Below the pieces are notes generated by a model. That model had not been told where the DNA came from. It did no database searches and saw nothing but the letters and a program-made list of their open reading frames with translations. Made by a program: the position numbers and the translations under genes. A DNA stretch of 6,551 bases from Clostridiales bacterium (lineage in GTDB: Bacteria; Bacillota; Clostridia; Oscillospirales; Acutalibacteraceae): NCBI GenBank assembly GCA_012516295.1, contig JAAYWU010000156.1, forward strand, positions 1 through 6,551, in the 5' to 3' direction. Position 1 is the first letter of the stretch. Each line of letters opens with the position of its first letter. Below, one piece after another: positions 1 to 6,259 of the stretch.

Positions 1-11
1 AAAATCAGGAT

Positions 12-18
12 AAAGGAG
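12..18 (+). promoter_or_regulatory. Ribosome binding site of the superoxide reductase gene
   Basis: AAAGGAG lies 8 bases before the ATG at 27. It fixes that start over the in-frame ATG at 33. Confidence 0.8.
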
Positions 19-26
19 ATTGTATT

Positions 27-407
27 ATGGCTATGAAATTTTATCTCTGTAAACATTGTGGGAATTTTGTCGCGATGATTCGCAGCAGCGGCGTCAAAAT
101 GATCTGCTGCGGGGATCCGATGACGGAAGTTGTTCCGAACACAGTAGAAGCCGCGCACGAAAAGCACATTCCCGTCGTAAGTGTCTCCGGCAATACCGTT
201 ACCGTTAAAATCTGTAGTGTTGAGCACCCGATGGTGAACGAGCACTACATTGAGTGGATTTATCTTGAGACCAAAAACGGCGGCCAGCGCAAAGTCCTTC
301 ATCCGGGGGACAAGCCGGAAGCAACCTTTATTCTGGAACAAGATGAACCCGTTACGGCGTATGCGTATTGCAATCTCCACGGCCTTTGGGCAGCGGACAT
401 TTCTTAA
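27..407 (+). CDS. dfx: Desulfoferrodoxin-type superoxide reductase (2Fe-SOR)
   Basis: Cytoplasmic non-haem iron enzyme that reduces superoxide to hydrogen peroxide without releasing oxygen, using electrons usually supplied by rubredoxin. The 126-residue length is normal for the two-iron class. Residues 1-36 form the desulforedoxin-like centre I: Cys8 and Cys11 in CKHC, then adjacent Cys27-Cys28 in the ICCGDPM stretch, giving the four rubredoxin-like iron ligands. Residues 40-126 form the catalytic domain. The EKH triplet at 45-47 contains the conserved Glu and Lys and the first His ligand. His67 (EHPM), His73 (EHYIEW), Cys115 and His118 (CNLHGLW) complete the His4-Cys centre II. No expected ligand is missing, so activity is likely. 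The start at 27 is supported by AAAGGAG at 12-18 with 8 bases of spacing. The AUG two codons later is less well placed. Any promoter or peroxide-responsive operator lies outside the window. The gene converges on the downstream lipoprotein gene. Family assignment is secure; the electron donor is inferred. Confidence 0.96.
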   Translation: MAMKFYLCKHCGNFVAMIRSSGVKMICCGDPMTEVVPNTVEAAHEKHIPVVSVSGNTVTVKICSVEHPMVNEHYIEWIYLETKNGGQRKVLHPGDKPEATFILEQDEPVTAYAYCNLHGLWAADIS

Positions 408-417
408 CCGGCACAAA

Positions 418-455
418 GAAAGCCCTTTCCCATTTGGGAAGGGGCTTTTCTCTTT
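418..455. terminator. Bidirectional Rho-independent terminator
   Basis: The 11-pair stem has arms at 421-431 and 436-446, a four-base ATTT loop and a single G-U pair (T426 with G441). On the plus strand it is followed by TTTTCTCTTTT, so it can end the superoxide reductase transcript. On the minus strand the complement of the A-rich stretch before the stem gives TTTCTTTG, so it can also end the lipoprotein transcript coming from the right. A-T pairs at 418-420 with 447-449 extend the stem. It sits between the two convergent stop codons. Confidence 0.9.
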
Positions 456-471
456 TATATCCCTGTAATTT

Positions 472-1140
472 CTACCATTGTCTGCCCGGGTCGCCCGCCA
501 TGGAATTGATCGTGCCCTGCGGGTACAGAACCGAATAATGGTCAAGCTTCGGGTCATCCCCGTCTTTCGGGAATACCATTAAAATTTTATAATCCTTGCT
601 GGCAACATAACCAATGATGTGATCCTTCCCGGACGTTACATCGTAATCCGGTTTGCCGAGGACTGCTTTGACCTTGGAAAGCGTAAGTTCCTTCCATTTT
701 CCGTCAAGCGTGCGAACCTCAAAAAGCTGTTCGCCTTTGTTGAAGGCAAAAACCGCGTTGTGTTTGGAATAGGTATTGTAGATTCCCTTCGCGGACGCAA
801 TATATTCGGATTTGTCTTCTTTTCCCCATTTCTCCTGAACGTCTTCAATAACGTTCGTATTTACGGAAAATGGGATATCGATTACCTTTCCCTCTTTGGC
901 CGCTTTCTGTATGTCCTGCAGTAAGGCGGTCTGCTCGTCCACCTGTGAAGAAGCCTGCGGGGCCGACGGAACGTCGGATGTAACGGTGGAATCAGCCGAA
1001 GCAAAAGAAGCCGACGTGGAACCCGTTGAAGCCGGATTCTGGCTTCCGGTTGCCTGCGAATGCGTGCAGCCGGCGAAAGAAGCGGACAACAACGCCAAGG
1101 CTGTCAAGGATGCAAGCATTTTTTTGAATTGAGTAGTCAT
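472..1140 (-). CDS. YjgB-family (DUF4309) secreted lipoprotein
   Basis: Predicted 222-residue lipoprotein anchored on the outer face of the membrane; its function is unknown. Residues 1-24 form a lipoprotein signal: two lysines, a hydrophobic core, then SFAGC with Cys25 as the likely lipidated residue. Residues 26-68 are a Ser/Thr/Ala-rich low-complexity linker, as expected for a tether. Residues about 69-222 form the globular domain. Its features (VQEKWGKEDK near 101, YSKHNAVFAFNKG near 124, VLGKPDY near 160, LDHYSVLYPQGT near 199, and a C-terminal DPGRQW) strongly resemble B. subtilis YjgB as I remember it. The frame stays open to an ATG at 1260, but the extra 40 residues would hide the signal peptide and have no good ribosome site. 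The ATG at 1140 has GGGAGGT five bases upstream. It lies behind spoIIE on the same strand, but a 174-base gap and its own candidate promoter suggest separate control. Family confidence is high; no role is claimed. Confidence 0.88.
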   Translation of the reverse strand: MTTQFKKMLASLTALALLSASFAGCTHSQATGSQNPASTGSTSASFASADSTVTSDVPSAPQASSQVDEQTALLQDIQKAAKEGKVIDIPFSVNTNVIEDVQEKWGKEDKSEYIASAKGIYNTYSKHNAVFAFNKGEQLFEVRTLDGKWKELTLSKVKAVLGKPDYDVTSGKDHIIGYVASKDYKILMVFPKDGDDPKLDHYSVLYPQGTINSMAGDPGRQW

Positions 1141-1145
1141 ATAGC

Positions 1146-1152
1146 ACCTCCC
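1146..1152 (-). promoter_or_regulatory. Ribosome binding site deciding the lipoprotein start
   Basis: On the minus strand GGGAGGT lies five bases before the ATG at 1140. It is a near-complete match to the anti-Shine-Dalgarno sequence. It favours this start over the upstream in-frame ATG at 1260, and the resulting protein begins directly with a signal peptide. Confidence 0.85.
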
Positions 1153-1168
1153 GTAGTTTAAAAGGGAT

Positions 1169-1207
1169 AAACCTTCCCCCTTCTCCCGGTTGCCAGGAAA
1201 AGGGTTT
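1169..1207 (-). other. Weak hairpin in the leader of the lipoprotein mRNA
   Basis: On the minus strand the arm 1207-1196 can pair with 1180-1169 over 12 positions, with one C-A mismatch and three G-U pairs, around a 15-base loop. It lies between the predicted transcription start and the ribosome site. It may only reflect purine/pyrimidine-rich composition. No run of T follows directly, so it is not a terminator. Confidence 0.25.
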
Positions 1208-1219
1208 GAAAGTAGCACT

Positions 1220-1248
1220 ATCTTACACCAGTATGGTAGAATAATCAA
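1220..1248 (-). promoter_or_regulatory. Candidate sigma-A promoter for the YjgB-family lipoprotein gene
   Basis: On the minus strand TTGATT (1248-1243) and TAAGAT (1225-1220) are separated by exactly 17 bases. Each matches four of six consensus positions. Transcription would start near 1213, giving a leader of about 70 bases. I see no convincing terminator for spoIIE between 1315 and this site, so some read-through from spoIIE is also possible. Confidence 0.5.
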
Positions 1249-1314
1249 GTATTCTATCAATTTTTTAATCTATTCCGTTTCGAATCCGCCTTGCGTTCCG
1301 CTGTATTTTGGGGC

Positions 1315-3648
1315 TCAAAATGAGCTGTCGCTTTCCTTTACCTTCATAACCAGAACGGTAATATCATCGTCATGGCCGTCGGCGCGGCGAGCGATTGCCT
1401 GTGTTACGATTTCTTCGGCAAGCTCCTGCGGAACCTGTCCTTTCCATTTTTCCACCGTATCACAAATCCAATCGCCGCCGGCTGCCAGCGCACCATCAGA
1501 AAGAAGCACCAGCAGGTCGCCGTCGCCAAGGCTATCGGAGGACTTGGTAAAGTTGATATCATTCAAAATGCCGATCGGCAGACTGGGGGCATCAATCACA
1601 ACCGCACGACCGGATTTTCGCAAAATACTGATGGGCGCCCCCGCTTTCATAAACTCAAGATTGCCGTTGAAAAGGTCGAGCGCGGCCAAATCAATTGTGG
1701 CAAGCGATTCGTCGCCCGATTTCACCATCAATGCGGAATTTACGATTTTCAGCGCGGCGTCAAACCCGATTCCCGCTTTAATAAGGCGGGACAAAATGCC
1801 GGTGGCCATCGCGCCGTCCACCGCCGCGCGTCCGCCCGTTCCCATGCCGTCGCTGATCAATAAAATTTGGCGGCCGTTCCCGTCGGGAAAGCATTCCCAG
1901 CTGTCGCCGCAGACCTGTTTATTGGCACAAGTATGCTGCGCGCAGCCTGTCTGCACGCGGAAGAACGGGCGTTCCGCCATTTGCAGGCGGCATTTCCCCT
2001 TCACCACGCTGACGCAGGGCTGTTGGAACACACGGCCGCAGACACGCGAAATTTCATCGGTCAACTCCGCCTTATTCATGCGCACGCTCTCCGCCTGCGC
2101 GGCGATAATTTCAATTGACATGCGGTCGAAACGATCCACGCGGCAGCTAATATCAATCGGAAGGATGCCTGCCCCGCGCAAAACTTCGCCGACCTTCTGC
2201 GCGGCATTAAAGTCAAACTGCTCGTAAAGCTCCAATTCGGCGGCCATATCCTCCAGCAGGTTGCTGGTCGTTGCGAACTGGTCGGCAACCATGTTTCGCA
2301 CCTGCTGCGCGCGGCTTTCCGCCGCATCCTTAATCGAGAATTCCCGGTAATGGCTGTTTACGGAATCCGCTATGGCAGCAAGCCGGCTGCAATGGGACGC
2401 AAACTGTGCGTTAAAATCGTTCCGGTCCACTTCCCCCTTGCTGCGCAATTTCTCCGTAAGATCATTAAAGGAATTCATGCTGTCATTATAATTCCGTTCC
2501 CAGCAATAGACCTTCAGCCCGCAATTGCTGCATACGTCGTCAATGGTACGCTTGTACACTCCGTTGATATCGGGCGCACAGGCGGAATACAGCTTTTTCG
2601 AAACTTCTTCCACCGAATCCGAAACGCTGCCCAGCGCCTTTGCCGCGTAGTCCAGCTTCATAATCACGGACCGGCGCAGCCCGTCCATCCGCGAGGTATC
2701 GTCCGGGCAGGAAAAAAGGCCAATCAGCGGGGCGCCGGCCTTCTGCGGAATCAGCATATAAAGGACGGTCGCTACCATGACCTCGTACAGCCCCCCGATC
2801 ACCTTCTCCTGATTGCCGACCTGCAGGGAGGCCACCGCATTCGAGATGATAAACGCGACAACCGAGGCGAGCCGCCCAACCGGGGAAAATACGCCGGCCA
2901 TCAGCACGCCCAGCGCATAGGCGCCGGAAAGATAATTCAGCCCGGAGGTGGAAAGGCTGAAAACGATGCCCGCGGCAATCCCCGCTACGCTTCCGCCGGA
3001 AACCCCGCCATAATACGCGGCAAACAGGACGGCTATCACCGCCAGAACCCTGCCGAGGGAAACCGGGCCGATGGCAAGATTGGAAAGCGGAAGCAGCAGG
3101 GCGCCCAACGACAGCGCCGCGCAGGTAATTTCCTGCGCATTCATTTCGCCCGCGCTTCTGCCGGCTATGATCACTTCCGACGTACGGGTAAAGAAATAGG
3201 CCACGCCGCCCGCGAGAAAAGCTTCCGCAATATACATGGCAACGGCTTCCGAGCCGGAACCGTTTACAAAGATAATCGCCATTGCCGTTGCAAGCATGGG
3301 CAGAAAAGCGACCATCGGCGCGAAAATCGCGTGCATTTTCAGCTTCATCATGTCGTTGAGCGTCCAGCGAATTGCCGCGGCGGCCAATACCGCGGCCAAA
3401 TAATGTACCGGTACGTTTACCGAGGAAGGCAAAAGGTACCCCGCCGCGCTTCCCAGCACAGCGCTCCACAGCCCTGCATAAGGAAACGCCGCAACCGCCG
3501 CTACCCCAAACGGCGCATATTGGCCGAACACAAGCCCGCGGGAACAGAGCAGCGCCGCCGTAAAATAAACAAGCTGCCTGGCAACTGCTTTTGTAGGGTC
3601 CGCAGCAGCCGCCGGAAAGCTGATCCGCTCCGTCTTTGCTTTTATCAT
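1315..3648 (-). CDS. spoIIE: Stage II sporulation protein E, PP2C-type serine phosphatase
   Basis: SpoIIE sits at the polar septum of sporulating cells, interacts with FtsZ, and dephosphorylates the anti-anti-sigma factor SpoIIAA, which releases sigma-F in the forespore. With the chosen start the protein has 777 residues (827 in B. subtilis). Residues about 23-305 are hydrophobic, with roughly ten membrane segments. Residues about 310-555 are the soluble central region, including a Cys-rich CSNC...CW motif at 373-383. Residues about 560-772 are the PP2C domain. Metal-binding aspartates are visible in ISDGMG (Asp600), LLSDG (Asp718) and GHDDDITV (760-762); CGDS near 580-583 corresponds to the SGDS of B. 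subtilis. All the catalytic motifs I know are present, so the enzyme should be active. An upstream in-frame ATG at 3663 lacks a ribosome site, whereas GGTGAT precedes the ATG at 3648. The gene diverges from the aminotransferase operon. It is likely Spo0A-controlled, judging from its promoter. Four cysteines surround the CGDS motif, which is unusual compared with B. subtilis. Confidence 0.96.
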   Translation of the reverse strand: MIKAKTERISFPAAAADPTKAVARQLVYFTAALLCSRGLVFGQYAPFGVAAVAAFPYAGLWSAVLGSAAGYLLPSSVNVPVHYLAAVLAAAAIRWTLNDMMKLKMHAIFAPMVAFLPMLATAMAIIFVNGSGSEAVAMYIAEAFLAGGVAYFFTRTSEVIIAGRSAGEMNAQEITCAALSLGALLLPLSNLAIGPVSLGRVLAVIAVLFAAYYGGVSGGSVAGIAAGIVFSLSTSGLNYLSGAYALGVLMAGVFSPVGRLASVVAFIISNAVASLQVGNQEKVIGGLYEVMVATVLYMLIPQKAGAPLIGLFSCPDDTSRMDGLRRSVIMKLDYAAKALGSVSDSVEEVSKKLYSACAPDINGVYKRTIDDVCSNCGLKVYCWERNYNDSMNSFNDLTEKLRSKGEVDRNDFNAQFASHCSRLAAIADSVNSHYREFSIKDAAESRAQQVRNMVADQFATTSNLLEDMAAELELYEQFDFNAAQKVGEVLRGAGILPIDISCRVDRFDRMSIEIIAAQAESVRMNKAELTDEISRVCGRVFQQPCVSVVKGKCRLQMAERPFFRVQTGCAQHTCANKQVCGDSWECFPDGNGRQILLISDGMGTGGRAAVDGAMATGILSRLIKAGIGFDAALKIVNSALMVKSGDESLATIDLAALDLFNGNLEFMKAGAPISILRKSGRAVVIDAPSLPIGILNDINFTKSSDSLGDGDLLVLLSDGALAAGGDWICDTVEKWKGQVPQELAEEIVTQAIARRADGHDDDITVLVMKVKESDSSF

Positions 3649-3652
3649 TCTT

Positions 3653-3658
3653 ATCACC
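3653..3658 (-). promoter_or_regulatory. Ribosome binding site deciding the SpoIIE start
   Basis: On the minus strand GGTGAT lies four bases before the ATG at 3648. That is the right register for pairing with the far end of the anti-Shine-Dalgarno sequence. The alternative ATG at 3663 has no purine-rich site in front of it. The aminotransferase gene uses the same GGTGAT element three bases before its ATG. Confidence 0.65.
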
Positions 3659-3701
3659 GCCATACAATATTTGGAAGCATGTCCATTTTTTGTTAAAAAT
3701 C

Positions 3702-3734
3702 ATTATACTATATGTATTTAGATGCTGTTGTCAT
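3702..3734 (-). promoter_or_regulatory. spoIIE promoter with a 21-base spacer
   Basis: On the minus strand a perfect TATAAT -10 (3707-3702) is preceded by ATGACA (3734-3729, five of six matches to TTGACA) at a distance of 21 bases rather than 17. The hexamer at the normal distance, CAACAG, is a poor -35. An over-long 21-22-base spacer is the known hallmark of the Spo0A-activated sigma-A promoters of spoIIE and spoIIG in B. subtilis. Predicted transcription start is near 3695, with a leader of about 47 bases. Confidence 0.65.
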
Positions 3735-3758
3735 AACTTGCCGTAATATTTTGACGTA
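3727..3758 (-). promoter_or_regulatory. Three imperfect Spo0A-box-like repeats upstream of spoIIE
   Basis: On the minus strand, compared with the box TTCGACAAA (the complement of TTTGTCGAA), three 9-base elements match: TATGACAAC at 3735-3727 (6/9), TACGGCAAG at 3745-3737 (6/9) and TACGTCAAA at 3758-3750 (7/9). The first overlaps the -35 hexamer. The second is shifted by exactly 10 bases, one helical turn, and the third by a further 13. Spo0A binding is inferred from this placement; individual matches are only moderate. Confidence 0.45.
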
Positions 3759-3802
3759 TAAAATCAGATTATAAGTATTTTTATAAATTGGAAGGGTTTT
3801 TA

Positions 3803-3831
3803 TAGTCATTGCCGCACTTCTGTGCTAAAAT
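3803..3831 (+). promoter_or_regulatory. Extended -10 promoter of the aminotransferase-trpS operon
   Basis: TAGTCA (3803-3808, 4/6) and TAAAAT (3826-3831, 5/6) are separated by 17 bases, and a TG at 3823-3824 gives the TGn extension. Transcription would begin near 3838 and leave a leader of about 24 bases, too short for a T-box or other riboswitch. A second -35-like TTGACG at 3751-3756 has no -10 at proper distance. Confidence 0.55.
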
Positions 3832-3861
3832 AATAAAGAATATATACTAGAGGGTGATAAA

Positions 3862-5054
3862 ATGGAATTTCAATTTTCCAACCGCGTTTTAAAGCTGAAA
3901 CCGTCCGCCATACGGGAAATCTTTAAATACGCCAGTGATCCGAGCGTCATTTCGCTCTCCGCAGGGAACCCCGCTCCGGAAGCTTTCCCGTCAAAGGAAA
4001 TTGCTGAAATATCCGAAAGGATTCTGGCGCAGCGCCCGATTGACGCGCTCCAGTACAGCATTACGGAAGGTTACGAGCCTCTGCGCGAATACCTGACAGA
4101 TTACATGAAAAAAATGCACGGCATCGGCCGTGATTTCGATAATATTCTGATTACAAGCGGCGCGCAGCAGGTCATGGATCTGGCAGCGAAATCGCTGTGC
4201 AACGAGGGCGACGTGGTTATCTGCGAAGCACCGAGCTTTATCGGTTCGCTGAATACCTTCCGCTCCTACAACACGCGCCTGCGCGGCATCCCGATGGACA
4301 GCGACGGCATGAACATGGAGGAGCTGGAAAAGGCTCTGAAAGAGGAACCGAATGTAAAATTCATCTACACCATACCCAATTTCCAGAACCCGTCCGGAAT
4401 CACGATGAGCTGGGCAAAGCGCAAGCAATTGTATGCGCTCGCCAAGAAATACCATGTTCTGATTTTGGAGGACAACCCTTACGGCGACCTGCGCTTCCAC
4501 GGCGAACATATTGAAGCGGTCAAATCGCTGGACGACGAGGGCCTTGTCCTTTACGCCGGCACCTTCTCCAAGATCATCTCCCCCGGCATGCGCGTCGGGT
4601 ACGCGATCGGCCCGAAGGAGCTGCTGCAAAAAATGATCGTCTGCAAGCAGGGGCAGGATGTTCACACGAATATCTGGTCGCAGATGGTCTGCCACGAATT
4701 CATGACCCGCTATAATTTTGATGAGCACCTGGAAAAGCTGCAGGAAATCTATTTAAAGAAATCTGCGATAGCAACCGGCGCTCTGGACAAATATCTGATG
4801 CCGAAGGTTACTTACAATCCGATCGAGGCGGGCTGTTCCTCTGGTGCACCCTGCCCGACGGCGTGGATATGCTGGATTTCTGCAAGCAGGCCGTACTGCG
4901 CAAAGTATGCGTGGTTCCCGGCAATGCCTTCCTGACGGACGACAGCGCACCCAGCCAGTCCTTCCGCATCAACTTCTCCACGCCGACCGACGACCAGCTT
5001 CTGAAGGGCATTCAGATTCTGGGCACGCTCGCAAATGAAATGATCCCAAATTAA
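3862..5054 (+). pseudogene. PLP-dependent class I/II aminotransferase, broken by a one-base frameshift
   Basis: The family is fold-type I aminotransferases of the LysN/2-aminoadipate (MocR-catalytic-like) branch; the substrate is unknown. As written, the frame from 3862 stops at 4935 after 357 residues, the last 35 unrelated to the family. Up to Glu322 the protein is typical: LQY at 63-65, SGAQQ at 99-103, PNFQNPSG at 172-179, the cofactor-binding Asp204 in LEDNPY, the Schiff-base Lys237 in GTFSK, and Arg244 in PGMRVGY. From 4827 the family-like C-terminus continues in another frame (GGLFLWCTLPDGVDM onwards, with VPGNAF and SFRINFSTP), ending at the TAA at 5052-5054. Restoring one G in the GG at 4827-4828 gives 397 residues, a normal length. 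The truncated product would lack the small-domain part with the substrate-carboxylate arginine (Arg369 after repair), so it should be inactive. It may be a real mutation or an assembly error. GGTGAT at 3853-3858 supports the start; trpS follows after 15 bases. Confidence 0.9.
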
Positions 5055-5056
5055 CT

Positions 5057-5061
5057 GGAGG
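5057..5061 (+). promoter_or_regulatory. Ribosome binding site of trpS
   Basis: GGAGG lies 8 bases before the ATG at 5070 and two bases after the natural stop codon of the aminotransferase. The 15-base gap leaves no room for a separate promoter or a T-box leader. Confidence 0.85.
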
Positions 5062-5069
5062 AAAACAAT

Positions 5070-6086
5070 ATGGAAACAGCGAATACCGAGCGCAAAAAGG
5101 TAATTTTCAGCGCCATTCAGCCAAGCGGAACGATTACGCTCGGCAATTATCTGGGAGCGCTCAAAAACTGGATCAGTTTACAGGACGAATACGACTGCAT
5201 TTACGCCTTAGCGGATCTGCACACCATTACTGTGCGCCAGGACCCGGCAAAGTTTCGTCATAATACACTCGAGGCCTACGCGCTTCTTTTGGCCTGCGGC
5301 CTAGACCCCGAAAAAAGCCCGTTCTTTATTCAAAGCCAGGTTTGCACACACGCCCAGCTTGCCTGGATTTTAAACTGCTACACGCAGTTTGGCGAATTGC
5401 AGCGTATGACGCAGTTTAAAGATAAGGCCGCAAAGCATGCCGACAATGTCAACGCGGGCCTGTTCACTTACCCGAGCCTGATGGCGGCGGACATCCTGCT
5501 GTATCAGGCGGACCTCGTTCCCGTGGGAGCGGACCAGAAGCAGCATCTGGAGCTTGCCCGCAACATTGCGGAACGTTTTAACGGTATTTACAGTCCCACC
5601 TTTACGGTGCCGGACGGCTATATCCCGAAGAAGGGCGCACGCATCATGTCCCTGCAGGACCCGTCCAGAAAGATGAGCAAATCCGATGAAAACGCGAACG
5701 GCTACGTGGCCGTGCTGGACAAACCGGAGGTTATCCTGCGGAAATTCAAGCGCGCCGTCACCGACAGCGCCGCCTGCGTCCGCTATGCGGAGGGCAAGGA
5801 CGGCATAAACAACCTGATGGGCATTTACTCCGTCGTTACCGGTCTTTCCTATGAACAGATTGAGAAGGACTTTGAAGGCAAGGGCTACGGCGATTTCAAG
5901 GCCGCTGTCGGCGAAGCCGTCGTGGAGCACCTGCGCCCGATTCAGGAGCGTTATGCCGACTACATTAAAAATAAGGATTACCTTGAGAAATGCTATACGG
6001 AAGGCGCGCAGAAAGCGCTTGCCATTTCAAGCCGCACCCTCAATAAAGTAATGAAAAAGGTCGGATTTGTCCCGAAAGCATTTTAA
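5070..6086 (+). CDS. trpS: Tryptophanyl-tRNA synthetase
   Basis: Cytoplasmic class Ic aminoacyl-tRNA synthetase that charges tRNA-Trp with tryptophan, consuming ATP. The 338-residue length is normal for the bacterial enzyme. Near the N-terminus, IQPSGTITLGNYLGA (residues 16-30) contains the HIGH-equivalent TLGN at 23-26 for ATP binding. The Rossmann core continues through ALADLHTIT (46-54) and FGELQRMTQFKDK (107-119). Asp141 in MAADILLYQADLVPVGADQ corresponds to the indole-binding aspartate of the Geobacillus enzyme. KMSKS is exact at 201-205, followed by DEN. The C-terminal helical part (about 215-338) for tRNA binding is complete and ends in VGFVPKAF. No core motif is missing. It is probably co-transcribed with the upstream aminotransferase from the promoter near 3830. 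In many Firmicutes trpS is controlled by a tryptophan T-box; none fits here. Two terminators follow it. Confidence 0.97.
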   Translation: METANTERKKVIFSAIQPSGTITLGNYLGALKNWISLQDEYDCIYALADLHTITVRQDPAKFRHNTLEAYALLLACGLDPEKSPFFIQSQVCTHAQLAWILNCYTQFGELQRMTQFKDKAAKHADNVNAGLFTYPSLMAADILLYQADLVPVGADQKQHLELARNIAERFNGIYSPTFTVPDGYIPKKGARIMSLQDPSRKMSKSDENANGYVAVLDKPEVILRKFKRAVTDSAACVRYAEGKDGINNLMGIYSVVTGLSYEQIEKDFEGKGYGDFKAAVGEAVVEHLRPIQERYADYIKNKDYLEKCYTEGAQKALAISSRTLNKVMKKVGFVPKAF

Positions 6087-6101
6087 TTAAAAACAGAATA
6101 C

Positions 6102-6142
6102 GGGGAGGCTCTAAAGATGCGGGAGCCTCCCCTTTCCTGTTT
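6102..6142 (+). terminator. Hairpin terminator after trpS, first of two
   Basis: A perfect 10-pair, GC-rich stem (arms 6102-6111 and 6123-6132) encloses an 11-base loop. The following tract, TTTCCTGTTT, is interrupted, so termination here may be incomplete. It begins 16 bases after the trpS stop codon. Confidence 0.8.
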
Positions 6143-6155
6143 ACCAAACCAATTT

Positions 6156-6189
6156 ATGGCTCCAATTTTTTGGGGCCGTTTTTGATTTT
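6156..6189 (+). terminator. Second hairpin terminator after trpS
   Basis: A 10-pair stem (arms 6156-6165 and 6170-6179, two G-U pairs) encloses a TTTT loop and is followed by TTTTGATTTT. It has a better U-tract than the hairpin before it and probably backs it up, insulating the next gene. Confidence 0.75.
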
Positions 6190-6198
6190 CAAATCCGA

Positions 6199-6227
6199 TA
6201 GACAAAGCCTATGAAATATGCTAATAT
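6199..6227 (+). promoter_or_regulatory. Promoter of the flippase gene
   Basis: TAGACA (6199-6204, 5/6) and TAATAT (6222-6227, 4/6) are 17 bases apart, with a TGn extension at 6219-6221. Transcription would begin near 6234, about 26 bases before the ATG. Its position right after two terminators supports a new transcription unit. Confidence 0.6.
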
Positions 6228-6259
6228 TGCATATATTGTTTTTGAAAGGCCGTAGATAC

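Noticed and set aside
1141..1260. Forty-residue N-terminal extension of the lipoprotein gene starting at 1260
   Set aside because: It would bury the signal peptide and lipobox, includes the predicted promoter and leader, and lacks a ribosome site; the ATG at 1140 has a strong one.
1190..2227. 345-codon plus-strand open frame spanning the spoIIE-lipoprotein gap
   Set aside because: Antisense to the PP2C domain and lacking a family signature. The Ser/Pro/Arg-rich product is typical of reverse-complement reading.
2350..3696. Long open frame of 448 codons on the plus strand opposite spoIIE
   Set aside because: Lies wholly antisense to the SpoIIE membrane and central regions. Its product is Arg/His/Gly-rich with no recognisable domain, and no credible ribosome site is needed to explain it. 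It is a shadow of GC-rich codon use.
2540..3703. 387-codon open frame on the minus strand overlapping spoIIE in another frame
   Set aside because: Out of frame with the clear SpoIIE protein, Arg/Gly/Cys-rich, and with no motifs; frame-shadow.
3751..3787. TTGACG with downstream TATAAG or TATAAA as the aminotransferase promoter
   Set aside because: Spacers of 13 and 25 bases do not fit; the extended -10 at 3823-3831 with a 17-base spacer is better.
3991..4728. 245-codon minus-strand open frame inside the aminotransferase gene
   Set aside because: Exactly antisense to the conserved aminotransferase region; no domain or ribosome site of its own.
4820..4840. Programmed -1 frameshifting to make the full aminotransferase
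   Set aside because: No slippery heptamer and no obvious stimulatory hairpin placed just downstream; a single-base loss explains the data more simply.
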